Source: Alphaproteobacteria bacterium
Lineage (GTDB): Bacteria > Pseudomonadota > Alphaproteobacteria > Caulobacterales > Hyphomonadaceae
Assembly: GCA_016125405.1 (NCBI GenBank)
Contig: WGLW01000022.1
Coordinates: forward strand, 62,001-126,000
DNA length: 64,000 nt
Reading direction: 5' to 3'
Shown here one piece after another: positions 19,668 to 28,202 of the stretch. The notes beneath the pieces are model-generated. The model had not been told where the DNA came from, did not search any database, and saw only the letters and a list, made by a program, of their open reading frames with translations. The position numbers were made by a program, and so were the translations under genes. Numbering within the stretch: position 1 is the stretch's first letter; every line of letters starts with the position of its first letter.

Positions 19668-20393
19668 ATGTCGAGGGTGGCGCTGGTTACCGGCGGGACG
19701 CGTGGCATCGGCCGGTCGATAAGCGAACGCCTAGTGCGGGACGGTTACAAGGTAGCGGCGAACTACGCGGGCAATGAAGACGCCGCATCCAGATGCGCCT
19801 CGGACATTGGCGTCGCCTGTTTCAAATGGGACGTCGGCGATTACGACGCGTGCGTCGCCGGCGTTGCCGAAGTGACGAACGCTCTTGGACCAATTGACGT
19901 ATTGGTGAACAACGCCGGCATCACCCGTGACGCTACGCTGCATCGCATGACACGTGAGCAGTGGGACGATGTCATTCGGACCGATCTGACCTCGGCGTTC
20001 AATCTCTGCCGCCTCACGATCGAAAGCATGCGTGAGCGGAATTTTGGCCGAATCATCAACATTTCCTCGATCAACGGCCAAAAAGGCCAGATCGGGCAGG
20101 TGAACTATTCGGCCGCGAAAGCCGGACTGATCGGTTTCACCAAGGCGTTGGCGCTCGAAAACGCCCGGAAGGGCATCACCGTCAATGTTGTTTGCCCCGG
20201 CTACATCGACACAGAGATGGTCCAGGCCGTCCCTGAAAAGGTTCTGGAAGGCATTGTCGCTACAATACCCACAGGCCGGCTCGGCAAAGCCGAGGAAATT
20301 GCAGCCTGCGTCGCCTTTTTGGCCGGTCCGGACGCGGGCTTCATCACTGGGGCGACGCTGACGGCAAATGGCGGGCAGTACATTACAGGGTGA
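19668..20393 (+). CDS. phaB: Acetoacetyl-CoA reductase
   Basis: An NADPH-dependent short-chain dehydrogenase that reduces acetoacetyl-CoA to (R)-3-hydroxybutyryl-CoA for PHB synthesis. The 241-residue protein has the TGGTRGIG cofactor motif (8-15), NNAGITRD, the catalytic Ser in NISSINGQKGQ, and YSAAKAG. NGQKGQ(I)GQ(V)NY is characteristic of PhaB rather than FabG. Adjacent phaR supports the call. phaA and phaC are not in the window. Confidence 0.95.
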   Translation: MSRVALVTGGTRGIGRSISERLVRDGYKVAANYAGNEDAASRCASDIGVACFKWDVGDYDACVAGVAEVTNALGPIDVLVNNAGITRDATLHRMTREQWDDVIRTDLTSAFNLCRLTIESMRERNFGRIINISSINGQKGQIGQVNYSAAKAGLIGFTKALALENARKGITVNVVCPGYIDTEMVQAVPEKVLEGIVATIPTGRLGKAEEIAACVAFLAGPDAGFITGATLTANGGQYITG

Positions 20394-20534
20394 TGCCGAA
20401 ATGTCTCAGCCGCAGCGGGGTTTGCGGCGGACTAGGCGGAGGATGTTGCCCCTGTCCCTGTATGGCCGCATCGTTGCCGACAGGGAGCGGGTTTCGAACA
20501 AAAAACCGCCCCAGTCCGCGTGCGTGGTGGCGGG

Positions 20535-21293
20535 ATGGGTATGAACCGACTTCGGGTGCAAACGCGCGTCGTTGCGGCGGTTCTCGCCGTTGCGGCGGGA
20601 GTTCCGTTCGGCGCAAACGCGCAACAGCCACCACCTCCAACACTTTCGTTTTCCAATTCGCGCGCAACGTCCATTCCGCCCGCGGCGAAATACGAAGACA
20701 GCGTCTCGCAACGGAGTTTCGTTCTCGACCGCTCGGGCGACGAAACGCTGATGAAATTCGACGACAGCCCGGAGGTCTACGCCCTCAGGGCCACCACGGC
20801 GCAGCGCGGCGACGATTTCCTGCGCAACGACGCCGGGGAGCTGATGCTGCGCGTCACCGAACAGGGCAACGTCATCGCCTATGTCGGCGCCAAGACCGGA
20901 GCTCCGGCGGATATCGCGGGCGCGGCCGCCCCTCTCAACGCGCCGGCGATGTCCGGCTCGCTCACCCAGAGCGTCAAGGACGCCGCCGAAAGCCTCAGCA
21001 AGATCGCCGGGCATGACGTCACCATTTTCGGCGCCGGCGAGTTCGCCAGCGACGAGGAGTGGGCGGCCGATGCGCTGACCATGACTGTGCTGGGCGTGGA
21101 GCGCGCCAACGGCCTCGCGCACACGGCTGCGCAAGGTCTCAAGGCCGTGCGCCTCGATCGCGCAGGCGCTGCAACGGCGACCTACAAGGACGGCGAACTG
21201 GTGCTCGGCGTGAACCCGGATGCGGGCTATGCCGGCCGGCCGTCTTCAGAGGCGATCGCCAACGCCATCACAGCCAAGCGCGCCGGAACCTGA
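20535..21293 (+). CDS. DUF4908 exported protein
   Basis: About 252 residues with an N-terminal signal peptide (RVVAAVLAVAAGVPFGANAQ). The mature part fits the DUF4908 family of Caulobacterales-type bacteria: RSFVLDRSGDETLMKFDDSPEVYAL and AQRGDDFLRNDAGELMLRVTEQGN. Function unknown. The track start is a GTG at 20520; ATG at 20535 or 20541 is more likely given GGTGGCGGG just upstream. It is convergent with the cupin gene (26 bp between stops). Confidence 0.75.
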   Translation: MGMNRLRVQTRVVAAVLAVAAGVPFGANAQQPPPPTLSFSNSRATSIPPAAKYEDSVSQRSFVLDRSGDETLMKFDDSPEVYALRATTAQRGDDFLRNDAGELMLRVTEQGNVIAYVGAKTGAPADIAGAAAPLNAPAMSGSLTQSVKDAAESLSKIAGHDVTIFGAGEFASDEEWAADALTMTVLGVERANGLAHTAAQGLKAVRLDRAGAATATYKDGELVLGVNPDAGYAGRPSSEAIANAITAKRAGT

Positions 21294-21319
21294 TCGGTCC
21301 ACCGGATTGTCCTGGCAGG

Positions 21320-21757
21320 TCAGCCAGCCGGCGCCCACCCTGGCGGCGCCATCTCGAACCCCGAAAAATCGAAGCCAGGCGAAACGGTGCAGCCGACCAG
21401 CGTCCATGCGCCGGTGGTGACGGCCGCCTGCCACACGCCGGGCGACACGATGACCTGCGGGCGCTCACCCGCCAGCACGTCTGGCCCAAGCCGGTGAGTC
21501 TCGCTCGTGCGGCCGTCCGAGAGCGACAGCTCAAGCGCATCGCCCGTGTAGAAATGCCAGACCTCGGTGGCGTCGATGCGATGCCAGTGAGAGCGCTCGC
21601 CGGCCGCCAGCAGGTAGTAGATCGCCGTACCGGCCGGCCGTTCGCCATCGGGTGCGGGCGTGCGATGCGTTTCGGCGTACAAGCCGCCCTCGGGATGTGG
21701 CTTGAGGTCGAGCGTGCGGATGATGTCTGCCGCACCGGGTTGGGCGAGGCGCGGCAT
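21320..21757 (-). CDS. Cupin (DUF985) protein
   Basis: A 145-residue single-domain cupin of the DUF985/YML079 type. LKPHPEGGLYAETHRT opens the family, AIYYLLAAGERSHWHRIDATEVWHFYTGDALEL carries the cupin metal histidines and glutamate, and the C-terminus is SPGFDFSGFEMAPPGW. Its ATG shares one base with the gloB stop (TGATG), so translation is probably coupled. A sugar or ligand isomerase-like activity is possible but not shown. Confidence 0.88.
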   Translation of the reverse strand: MPRLAQPGAADIIRTLDLKPHPEGGLYAETHRTPAPDGERPAGTAIYYLLAAGERSHWHRIDATEVWHFYTGDALELSLSDGRTSETHRLGPDVLAGERPQVIVSPGVWQAAVTTGAWTLVGCTVSPGFDFSGFEMAPPGWAPAG

Positions 21758-22524
21758 CAGAAATTGTTCTTGCGTTCGCGCACTTCGGCGAAGGTGGCGA
21801 CGGCGTCTCCGGGATGACCCATCGCCGCCTGCAGGCCCGGATCGTCGGCGCGCAGGAAGGGATTGGCCGGACGCTCCGCCGCCATCGTGGTCGGAACGGT
21901 CGGCATGCTCTTCGCGCGCTTCGCCGTCACCCCTTCCGCGTAGGCGCGCAGCGCGGCGTTTTCCGGATCGACGCTGAGCGCGAACGCGGCATTGGCGGCG
22001 GTGTATTCGTGCGCGCAGAAGATGGTCGTGTCGTCGGGCAGGGCGCGCAGCTTCTGCAGGCTGGTCCACATCTGGGCGGGTGTTCCTTCGAAGAGGCGGC
22101 CGCAGCCCAGGGCAAACAGCGTGTCGCCGACGAACGCCAAATGGCTTTCCGGCACATTGTAGACGATGTGACCGGATGTATGGCCCGGCGTCTCGATCAC
22201 CTGCGCACGGATCGAGCCGAGCTGGACCTCATCACCTTCGACGAGTTGGCGGTCGAGCGTTGGTATCCGGTCGGCTTCGCCCTTGGGGCCAACAATCGTG
22301 CAGCCGGTCACCGCCTTGATCGCGGCGTTTCCGCCGGCGTGATCGGGGTGCCAGTGCGTGTTCCAGATCTGGGTGATGCGCCAGCCCTTGCGCTCGGCCT
22401 CGGCCAGGATGCGATCGGCTTCGGGCGTGTCGATGCAGGCCGTCTCTCCGCTGTCCGGGTCATGCAGCAGGAAGCCGTAATTGTCCTTCAGGCAGGGAAA
22501 GACGTGAACGACGGGTCGGGCCAC
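21757..22524 (-). CDS. gloB: Hydroxyacylglutathione hydrolase (glyoxalase II)
   Basis: Hydrolyses S-lactoylglutathione to D-lactate and glutathione in methylglyoxal detoxification. The 255-residue protein has the metallo-beta-lactamase site NTHWHPDHAGGN (THxHxDH), ETPGHTSGH, FVGDTLFALGCGRLFEGT and CAHEYTAANAAFA. The start is GTG at 22524 with GGAAAGG upstream; the longer track ORF is not coding beyond this point. First gene of a two-gene unit with the cupin, divergent from a methyltransferase. Confidence 0.95.
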   Translation of the reverse strand: MARPVVHVFPCLKDNYGFLLHDPDSGETACIDTPEADRILAEAERKGWRITQIWNTHWHPDHAGGNAAIKAVTGCTIVGPKGEADRIPTLDRQLVEGDEVQLGSIRAQVIETPGHTSGHIVYNVPESHLAFVGDTLFALGCGRLFEGTPAQMWTSLQKLRALPDDTTIFCAHEYTAANAAFALSVDPENAALRAYAEGVTAKRAKSMPTVPTTMAAERPANPFLRADDPGLQAAMGHPGDAVATFAEVRERKNNF

Positions 22525-22547
22525 TGACTTTACCTTTCCGGCTGTGC

Positions 22548-22567
22548 TTGGGCCTATATAGGCCCAA
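22548..22567. promoter_or_regulatory. 20-bp perfect palindrome carrying divergent -10 elements
   Basis: TTGGGCCTATATAGGCCCAA is perfectly self-complementary and sits between gloB and the methyltransferase gene. Its centre TATATA can serve as a -10 element on both strands. To the right it ends 6 nt before the ATG at 22567, so the transcript would start at or near the start codon. To the left a transcript would begin about 24 nt before the gloB GTG. Confidence 0.5.
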
Positions 22568-23325
22568 TGCGTTTTGACATCGACCGCCTGCAGGCCTTCT
22601 ACGCATCCCCCCTCGGGCGGATGGCGCAGGACATGATCGCCCGGCGCATCGCGACGCTGTGGCCGCACGCCGACAATCTGGACGTGCTGGGCTTTGGCCA
22701 TGCCGACGCCCTTCTGGACCCATTCCGCGCGGGGGCCCGCCGGGTGATCTCGGCCGCCCCGGATTCGCAGGGGCTGGTTCGATGGCCGGAAGAGGGGAAA
22801 TGCGCAGCAGCCCTGGTGGACGAGGAGCGGTTGCCGTTCCGGGACGCGCTGTTCGACCGCCTGATTGTTGTTCACGGCCTTGAGGAAGCCGAGGGCCCCC
22901 GCCGGTTGCTGCGCGAATTCTGGCGCATCGCGGCCCCGGAAGCCCGAATGTTGGTCATCGTGGCCCACCGCCGGGGGCTTTGGGCCCGCGCCGAGTCGAC
23001 CCCCTTCGGACACGGACAACCTTACACACGAGGTCAGCTCTACCGGTTGCTGGAGGAATGCATGTTCCAGCCGACGGCCTCCGCGCGCGCGCTGTTCGCG
23101 CCGCCGATCAACTGGGGTCTGATCACCTCGGCCGGCGACGCGTGGGAGCGAATCGGCCGCTTCGCCTGGGCCAGTTTCGGCGGAGTGCTCATGATCGAGG
23201 CAGTGAAACGGCTCTATGTCGAGCCGGGCGGAACCGCTGAACGCGCCCGAAGAGTGGTAAAAATACCTGCTAAATCAACAACTCCGCAAATAATGCGGGA
23301 ACCCGTTGACAAATTCCGGAGTTAG
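22567..23325 (+). CDS. Class I SAM-dependent methyltransferase
   Basis: A 252-residue methyltransferase-like protein commonly found beside gloB in alphaproteobacteria. The N-terminus is MRFDIDRLQAFYASPLGRM, DVLGFGHADALL replaces a canonical glycine-rich SAM motif, and LPFRDALFDRLIVVHGLEEAEGPRRLLREFWRIAAPEARMLVIV gives the post-motif strands. The first motif is degenerate, so activity should not be assumed. No Shine-Dalgarno; a -10-like element directly abuts the ATG. The P-II promoter lies in its 3' end. Confidence 0.82.
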   Translation: MRFDIDRLQAFYASPLGRMAQDMIARRIATLWPHADNLDVLGFGHADALLDPFRAGARRVISAAPDSQGLVRWPEEGKCAAALVDEERLPFRDALFDRLIVVHGLEEAEGPRRLLREFWRIAAPEARMLVIVAHRRGLWARAESTPFGHGQPYTRGQLYRLLEECMFQPTASARALFAPPINWGLITSAGDAWERIGRFAWASFGGVLMIEAVKRLYVEPGGTAERARRVVKIPAKSTTPQIMREPVDKFRS

Positions 23326-23334
23326 GTGTTTAAG
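23306..23334 (+). promoter_or_regulatory. Sigma70-type promoter for the P-II gene
   Basis: TTGACA (23306-23311), a 17-bp spacer, then TTTAAG (23329-23334, 4 of 6 to TATAAT). It overlaps the end of the methyltransferase gene and lies about 94 bp before the P-II ATG. No sigma54-type GG-N10-GC element was noticed. Confidence 0.5.
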
Positions 23335-23427
23335 ATGTGTAAGTAAAGCAAGTTGATCATCCGGTCGCAAAGGCGCGTGTTTGCCCCAACGGCCACGAAC
23401 CGCGACCAGACAGAAGGAGCCCTAGTC

Positions 23428-23772
23428 ATGAAATACATCACCGCCGTCTTCAAACCGAGCCGCCTCGACGCCGTTCTCGACGCCGTGACCGCGGCTGGCG
23501 CTTCGGGCGTCACCGTCACCGAAGTTCGCGGCTACGGCCGCCAGCAAGGCAAGACGGAAGTCTATCGCGGCGCGGAATACGAAGTGCGCTTGCTGCCGAA
23601 AGTGCGCGTCGAGATCGCCATCAGCGACGTGCTGGTCGAAAAAGTGGTCGACGCCATCTCGCAGGCCGCCAACACCAGCAAGATCGGCGACGGCAAGATC
23701 TTCGTGATGGACCTCCAGTCGGTGCAACGCATCCGCACCGGCGAGAAGGACGAAGCTGCGCTGTCCAGCTGA
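23428..23772 (+). CDS. glnB: Nitrogen regulatory protein P-II
   Basis: A 114-residue P-II signal protein that senses 2-oxoglutarate and ATP/ADP and is normally controlled by uridylylation. The ATG at 23428 has a strong AGAAGGAG upstream; the track ORF starts earlier in noncoding sequence. The T-loop GRQQGKTEVYRGAEYEVRLLPK contains the modifiable tyrosine of the GAEY motif, and the C-terminal signature IGDGKIFVMDLQSVQRIRTGE is present. There is no glnA or amtB nearby, so glnB versus glnK cannot be settled. Confidence 0.93.
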   Translation: MKYITAVFKPSRLDAVLDAVTAAGASGVTVTEVRGYGRQQGKTEVYRGAEYEVRLLPKVRVEIAISDVLVEKVVDAISQAANTSKIGDGKIFVMDLQSVQRIRTGEKDEAALSS

Positions 23773-23823
23773 TCGCTGGCTGCGACCCGACTGAACCCGG
23801 ACAGCCGCGCCTCAGTCGTCGGC

Positions 23824-23928
23824 GTCCGGGCCAGCGCGCCCCGGACTGATAACGGGACGTCTGGCGGCACGACCCCTGACCAGCCGAGCCAGACTAGCCT
23901 GACCGCCGGAGGGAAGCTCCCGGCGGTC
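23824..23928 (+). terminator. Two hairpins after the P-II gene
   Basis: The first is GTCCGGG/CCCGGAC (23824-23846, 7-bp stem, 9-nt loop). The second is GACCGCCGG/CCGGCGGTC (23901-23928, 9-bp stem). Neither has a proper T tract, although GTTTGATTTG follows the second. They are the only structure in this 240-bp gap and probably end the P-II transcript. Confidence 0.4.
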
Positions 23929-24012
23929 GGCCGCGTTTGATTTGCGGCATGGCAGTCGCCGTTCCGCGCGGGGTTACGGCCGACGCCCGGGGGCTGTAGG
24001 ACGGGTTTCGAC

Positions 24013-25452
24013 ATGCCCGCCGAAACGTTCCTGACCCGTACGCCTGCGCGGCTTGATCGCCTGCCATGGTCGCGCTTTCACACGCTCGTCGTCTTCGCGC
24101 TCGGCGTGACCTGGATATTCGACGGACTGGAAGTGACGCTGGTGGGGGCGCTGTCGCCCGCCATCGCCAGCCGGGATGCACTCTCGCTGTCGGACACAGA
24201 GGTCGGCCTGCTTGGCAGCGCCTATACGGCGGGGGCCGTGCTTGGCGCGCTGGTCTTCGGCAACCTCACGGATCGCTGGGGACGCAAGCGGCTGTTTTCG
24301 ATCACCGTGCTGGTCTATCTGGCCGGCACGCTGCTGAGCGGTCTGTCCTGGGATGTCTGGTCGCTGATGGCGTTCCGATTCATCACCGGTGCGGGCATCG
24401 GGGGCGAGTATGCGGCGGTCAATTCGACTATCCAGGAGCTGATCCCGGCCAGGCGGCGCGGCTTCGTGGACCTCGCCATCAACGGCAGCTTCTGGGTCGG
24501 CGCCGGGCTAGGCGCGGCCGGCGCCATCGTGGTGCTGGACCCCCACCTCGTTCGCCAGGATCTCGGCTGGCGTCTCGCCTTCATCATTGGCGGCGTTCTG
24601 GCGAGCGTGATCTTCCTGATCCGCCGCTTTCTTCCCGAAAGCCCGCGCTGGCTGATGACGCATGGCCGGCCCGAAGAGGCCGAGGCGATTGTCGAGCAGA
24701 TCGAAGCCGGCGTTGCGCGCCAGCATGGCGTGGCGCTTCCGGTCGAGACGCTTCCGGCCATCCGGTTGAAGATGCGCGGCCACACGCGAATGCTGGAAAT
24801 CGCCCGCACGCTGGTCCGCACCTATCCGCGCCGGACGGTGCTCGGCGTCACGCTGATGACGACGCAGGCCTTTTGCTACAACGCGATCTTCTTCACCTAC
24901 GCGCTGGTGCTGACCAAGTTCTACGGCGTCGCCAACGCTGATGTCGGCTGGTTCATGCTGCCTTTTGCGCTGGGCAATTTTCTCGGCCCGCTTCTTCTGG
25001 GGCATTTCTTCGACTCGATCGGCCGCAAGACGATGATTGCCATCACCTATGCGCTGGCCGGCGTGTTGCTGGCCGGCGGCGGCTGGCTGTTCGAGCGCGG
25101 CGTGCTCGACGCCACGGGCCAGACGATTGCGTGGACGATCATCTTCTTCTTCGCGTCGGCGGGGGCGAGCGCCGCCTATCTGACGGTCGGCGAGAGTTTC
25201 CCGCTCGAGACCAGGGCGATGACGATCGGCCTGTTCTATGCGTTCGGCACCGCAATTGGCGGCGTTGCCGGACCCGCCCTGTTCGGCGCGCTGATCGAGA
25301 GCGGCTCGCGGCCGCAAATCTTTGGCGGGTACGGTCTTGCCGGCGGGCTCATGGGTCTGGCGGCGATCGTCACGCTGTGGCTTGGCGTCAAGGCCGAACG
25401 GCGGCCGCTTGAAGAGGTGGCGCCGCCACTTTCGGCGGCGGACGATCCGTAA
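24013..25452 (+). CDS. MFS transporter (sugar-porter/AAHS type)
   Basis: A 479-residue transporter with twelve predicted membrane segments. The loop 2-3 signature GNLTDRWGRKRLF (motif A) and its second-half repeat LGHFFDSIGRKTMIAI are present. The helix 5 region FITGAGIGGEYAAVNSTIQELIPARRRG and the central RRFLPESPRWLMTHGRPEEAEAIVEQIE are typical of the sugar/metabolite:H+ symporter group. The substrate cannot be read from sequence. It ends 3 bp before the convergent metW stop. Confidence 0.9.
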   Translation: MPAETFLTRTPARLDRLPWSRFHTLVVFALGVTWIFDGLEVTLVGALSPAIASRDALSLSDTEVGLLGSAYTAGAVLGALVFGNLTDRWGRKRLFSITVLVYLAGTLLSGLSWDVWSLMAFRFITGAGIGGEYAAVNSTIQELIPARRRGFVDLAINGSFWVGAGLGAAGAIVVLDPHLVRQDLGWRLAFIIGGVLASVIFLIRRFLPESPRWLMTHGRPEEAEAIVEQIEAGVARQHGVALPVETLPAIRLKMRGHTRMLEIARTLVRTYPRRTVLGVTLMTTQAFCYNAIFFTYALVLTKFYGVANADVGWFMLPFALGNFLGPLLLGHFFDSIGRKTMIAITYALAGVLLAGGGWLFERGVLDATGQTIAWTIIFFFASAGASAAYLTVGESFPLETRAMTIGLFYAFGTAIGGVAGPALFGALIESGSRPQIFGGYGLAGGLMGLAAIVTLWLGVKAERRPLEEVAPPLSAADDP

Positions 25453-25455
25453 GCG

Positions 25456-26088
25456 TCACTCGGTCGGCTGCGCGCCGCGCTCCAGCACAAAGACAAGCTC
25501 CTCGGCGGTCCAGTTGAGACGCGTCAGCGAGGCGGCGTCGGTCTTTTCTCCACCCACCGGCGCAATCGCGGTCACCTTGAGGCCGAGTTCGCCGACCAGT
25601 TCGGCCATGTCGCGCGCCGTGCATGGCCGCCGGGCGCCGTCCGACCACCAGGCCTTGCTTGAGCCGAGCGACGGAATCCGGCCGGAGGTGAGCAGCGAGG
25701 CCCGCACCCGCCAGTGACCGTAGTTGCGGAACGATACGATCACCCGGCGCGCAATCCGCGCCAGCTCGTCGAGCACGAATTTGGGCCGCGCCAGCTCCTG
25801 AATGGTCTTGGAAAGGATGGCGGCGTCGAATGCGTCGTCCGGATAGACGGGCAGGTCATCGTCGGCGTTGCCCTGCACAACGGCGAGGCCCTTGGCGACG
25901 CAGCGGTTCACGCCGGCCTGTTCGACTTCGAGGCCGCGCGTCTTTGCACGCCGCTCGGTTTGCAGCAGCTCCATCAGCTGGCCGTCGCCGCAGCCGACGT
26001 CGAGCACGAGATCGCCTGCCTCGATGAACTGGGCGATGGCGACGTGGTCGGCGCGCCGCATGCCTGAGGATCCCGGACCCGATTTCAT
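25456..26088 (-). CDS. metW: Methionine biosynthesis protein MetW
   Basis: A 210-residue SAM-methyltransferase-fold protein that partners MetX. Motif I is [17 protein letters not shown], followed by [42 protein letters not shown] and [21 protein letters not shown], all typical of MetW. Its ATG overlaps the metX stop by 4 bp (ATGA), indicating a coupled metX-metW operon. Confidence 0.95.
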   Translation of the reverse strand: MKSGPGSSGMRRADHVAIAQFIEAGDLVLDVGCGDGQLMELLQTERRAKTRGLEVEQAGVNRCVAKGLAVVQGNADDDLPVYPDDAFDAAILSKTIQELARPKFVLDELARIARRVIVSFRNYGHWRVRASLLTSGRIPSLGSSKAWWSDGARRPCTARDMAELVGELGLKVTAIAPVGGEKTDAASLTRLNWTAEELVFVLERGAQPTE

Positions 26089-27254
26089 GCTCCGTCTCGC
26101 CGCTTCAGTCCGCGGGCCTCGGCCGCGGCGTCTATGAAACCGGTCATAGCTGCATCGAATTCCGGCTCGTCCAGAAGGAAGGCGTCATGCCCCTTATCGG
26201 TATCGATTGACAGATAGGACGTCTCGCAGCCGGCGGCGTTGAGCGCACGCACGAGGTTGCGGCTTTCTTCCGGCGTGTAGTGCCAGTCGGACGAGAAGGA
26301 GAAGACGCAGAACCGCGTCTTCAATCCGCGAAAGGCGTTGGCCAGCACGCCGCCATGCGCCGCCGCGAGATCGAAATAGTCCATCGCTCGCGTGATATAG
26401 AGATACGAGTTGGCGTCGAACCGGTCGACGAAGGTCTGCCCCTGGTGACGCAGATAGCTTTCGATCTGGAAATCGGCGTCGAAGCCGAAGCTCACGGACT
26501 GGCGATCCTGCAGCCGGCGGTCGAACTTGCGCTTGAGGGAGGCTTCCGAGACGTAGGTGATGTGCGCCGCCATGCGCGCCACCGCCAGCCCGCGGTCCGG
26601 GCGCACGCCACTGGCCAGATAGGCGCCTCCGCGCCAGTCCGGGTCCGCCATGATCGCCTGGCGTCCCACCTCGTAGAAGCCGATGTTCTGGGCCGACTGG
26701 CGCGCCGCCGAGGCGATGGGGATTGCCGCGAACACCCGGTCGCGCGCCTGCACCGTCCACTCCAGCGCCTGCATGCCGCCGATCGAGCCGCCGGCGACAA
26801 GGAAGACATCCTCAATCCCGAGGGCGTCGAGCAGGGCAATCTGGGCCTTCACCATGTCGCCGATGGTGACATGGGGGAATTCCGCGCCCCAGTATCGGCC
26901 GTCGGGGCGCTGGCTGGCCGGGCCCGTGGACCCCATGCAGCCGCCCAGAACGTTTGACGCGATGACGTGAAACCGGTTCGTGTCGATCGGTTTGCCGGGG
27001 CCGACCATGCCGGGCCACCAGGCCGGCCTGCCGGTGACCGGATTTGGGCTGGCCGCGAACTGGTCCAGCGTCAGGGCGTGGCACACCACGACCACATTGT
27101 CCCGCGCCGGCGAGAGTTCGCCCCATGTTTCATAGGCAATATCCACATGGTCCAGAACTTGCCCGCTTTCCAGCTGGAAAGGGCGGCCGGGGGTGGCGAC
27201 GGACAGGACTTTCAGCCCATCCGCGCCGCTGAGGGAGCGAGCGGGCGACGTCAT
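26085..27254 (-). CDS. metX: Homoserine O-acyltransferase MetX
   Basis: An alpha/beta-hydrolase acyltransferase of 389 residues that activates homoserine for methionine synthesis. The nucleophile elbow is [12 protein letters not shown] (about residue 158). The acid-containing segment is [19 protein letters not shown], the catalytic histidine is in DKGHDAFLL, and [12 protein letters not shown] is conserved. MetX proteins paired with MetW in proteobacteria may use succinyl- rather than acetyl-CoA, so the acyl donor is left open. CTATAGG ends 8 nt before the ATG, suggesting a leaderless or nearly leaderless mRNA. Confidence 0.95.
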   Translation of the reverse strand: MTSPARSLSGADGLKVLSVATPGRPFQLESGQVLDHVDIAYETWGELSPARDNVVVVCHALTLDQFAASPNPVTGRPAWWPGMVGPGKPIDTNRFHVIASNVLGGCMGSTGPASQRPDGRYWGAEFPHVTIGDMVKAQIALLDALGIEDVFLVAGGSIGGMQALEWTVQARDRVFAAIPIASAARQSAQNIGFYEVGRQAIMADPDWRGGAYLASGVRPDRGLAVARMAAHITYVSEASLKRKFDRRLQDRQSVSFGFDADFQIESYLRHQGQTFVDRFDANSYLYITRAMDYFDLAAAHGGVLANAFRGLKTRFCVFSFSSDWHYTPEESRNLVRALNAAGCETSYLSIDTDKGHDAFLLDEPEFDAAMTGFIDAAAEARGLKRRDGA

Positions 27255-27398
27255 GGCGCGGACCTATAGCCCATGATGCGTCAGGATTGAAGCAACCCCG
27301 CGGGCCCTGGCGCCTCGCGGGTGAGATATGATTTTGCTCCGCGGCGGAATGCGGATTAGACTCGGCCTGCTGGGGAGCGGCGTAAACACTTGGATGCC

Positions 27399-28184
27399 AT
27401 GGGCGCCGAAAACATACGAGCCGTAGGAGAAGCGGCGGACGACATCCTGATGGGCGCCATTGCCGAGCGCTGGCGGATCATGCTCCAGGAAGCGGCCATG
27501 GCCACCGGCGCGGATAGCGGGGTGGGCTTCAGCCCGGCGCGCGACGCTGCGGCCCTCCGCCGCCTGATCCGCTCACGCAACACCGGAGGCGTTCCGGCGG
27601 ACACGATCACCCGCATGTGGCGGGCCCTGTCTGGCGACATGATGGTCGCTCGCGGCCTCAAGGCGGTTTTCGTGGCCGAGAACGACGTGCCGTCGCTGCT
27701 GGGCGCGCGGGAGTATTTTGGCTCCGGCGCAAACATCCAGCCGGTGATGGAAATCCGTCATGCCCTGGAGCGGGCCGTGCAGACGCCCGGAACGCTCGCC
27801 TGCCTGCCATGGCCGGAACTCGCAGGCGCGGGCCAGTGGTGGCCTATGCTCAACGAAAACCGCCATCAGGACCTCGCCATCGTCGCCGGCTGGCCCGGAA
27901 TGCCCGGCTCGCCGGACAGTCCGCCTGCCGTCGCCGTGGTCGGACGGATGCCGATCGAACCCTCGGGCGAAGACGACATGCTGGCGACCTGCCATGACGA
28001 TCGCCGTCAGGCGGCCGACGTGCTGTCTGAGGCTGGCATCCAGGCGGAGGTCATGGCGCGCGCCCGGTCCCTGACGCTGATCCGGATGCGCGAGTTTGTT
28101 GCACCGGATGACCGCCGGCTTGCCGCGGCCCGTCAGGCGGGACTGGACGGACTGCGCATTGTCGGGGTACGGCCTCGGCCTTGA
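27399..28184 (+). CDS. Chorismate mutase-like protein
   Basis: About 261 residues; the N-terminal 90 are helical and fit the AroQ-like chorismate mutase domain (MLQEAAMATGADSGVGFSPARDAAALRRLIRSRN...ITRMWRALSGDMMVARGLKAVF). The C-terminal region is unassigned. The position directly upstream of hisC and tyrA is typical of alphaproteobacteria and supports a role in making prephenate. The track start is TTG at 27390; the ATG at 27399 is preferred. GGGGAG lies upstream. Confidence 0.8.
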   Translation: MGAENIRAVGEAADDILMGAIAERWRIMLQEAAMATGADSGVGFSPARDAAALRRLIRSRNTGGVPADTITRMWRALSGDMMVARGLKAVFVAENDVPSLLGAREYFGSGANIQPVMEIRHALERAVQTPGTLACLPWPELAGAGQWWPMLNENRHQDLAIVAGWPGMPGSPDSPPAVAVVGRMPIEPSGEDDMLATCHDDRRQAADVLSEAGIQAEVMARARSLTLIRMREFVAPDDRRLAAARQAGLDGLRIVGVRPRP

Positions 28185-28202
28185 GGCAACCCGGACTTTG
28201 CG

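Noticed and set aside
20480-20550. Minus-strand hairpin with a six-T run
   Set aside because: The stem is only 5 bp with a 16-nt loop, and no minus-strand gene ends nearby.
27255-27390. SAM-II riboswitch upstream of metX
   Set aside because: metX leaders in alphaproteobacteria can carry SAM-II, but the pseudoknot consensus is not visible and the likely transcription start leaves almost no leader.
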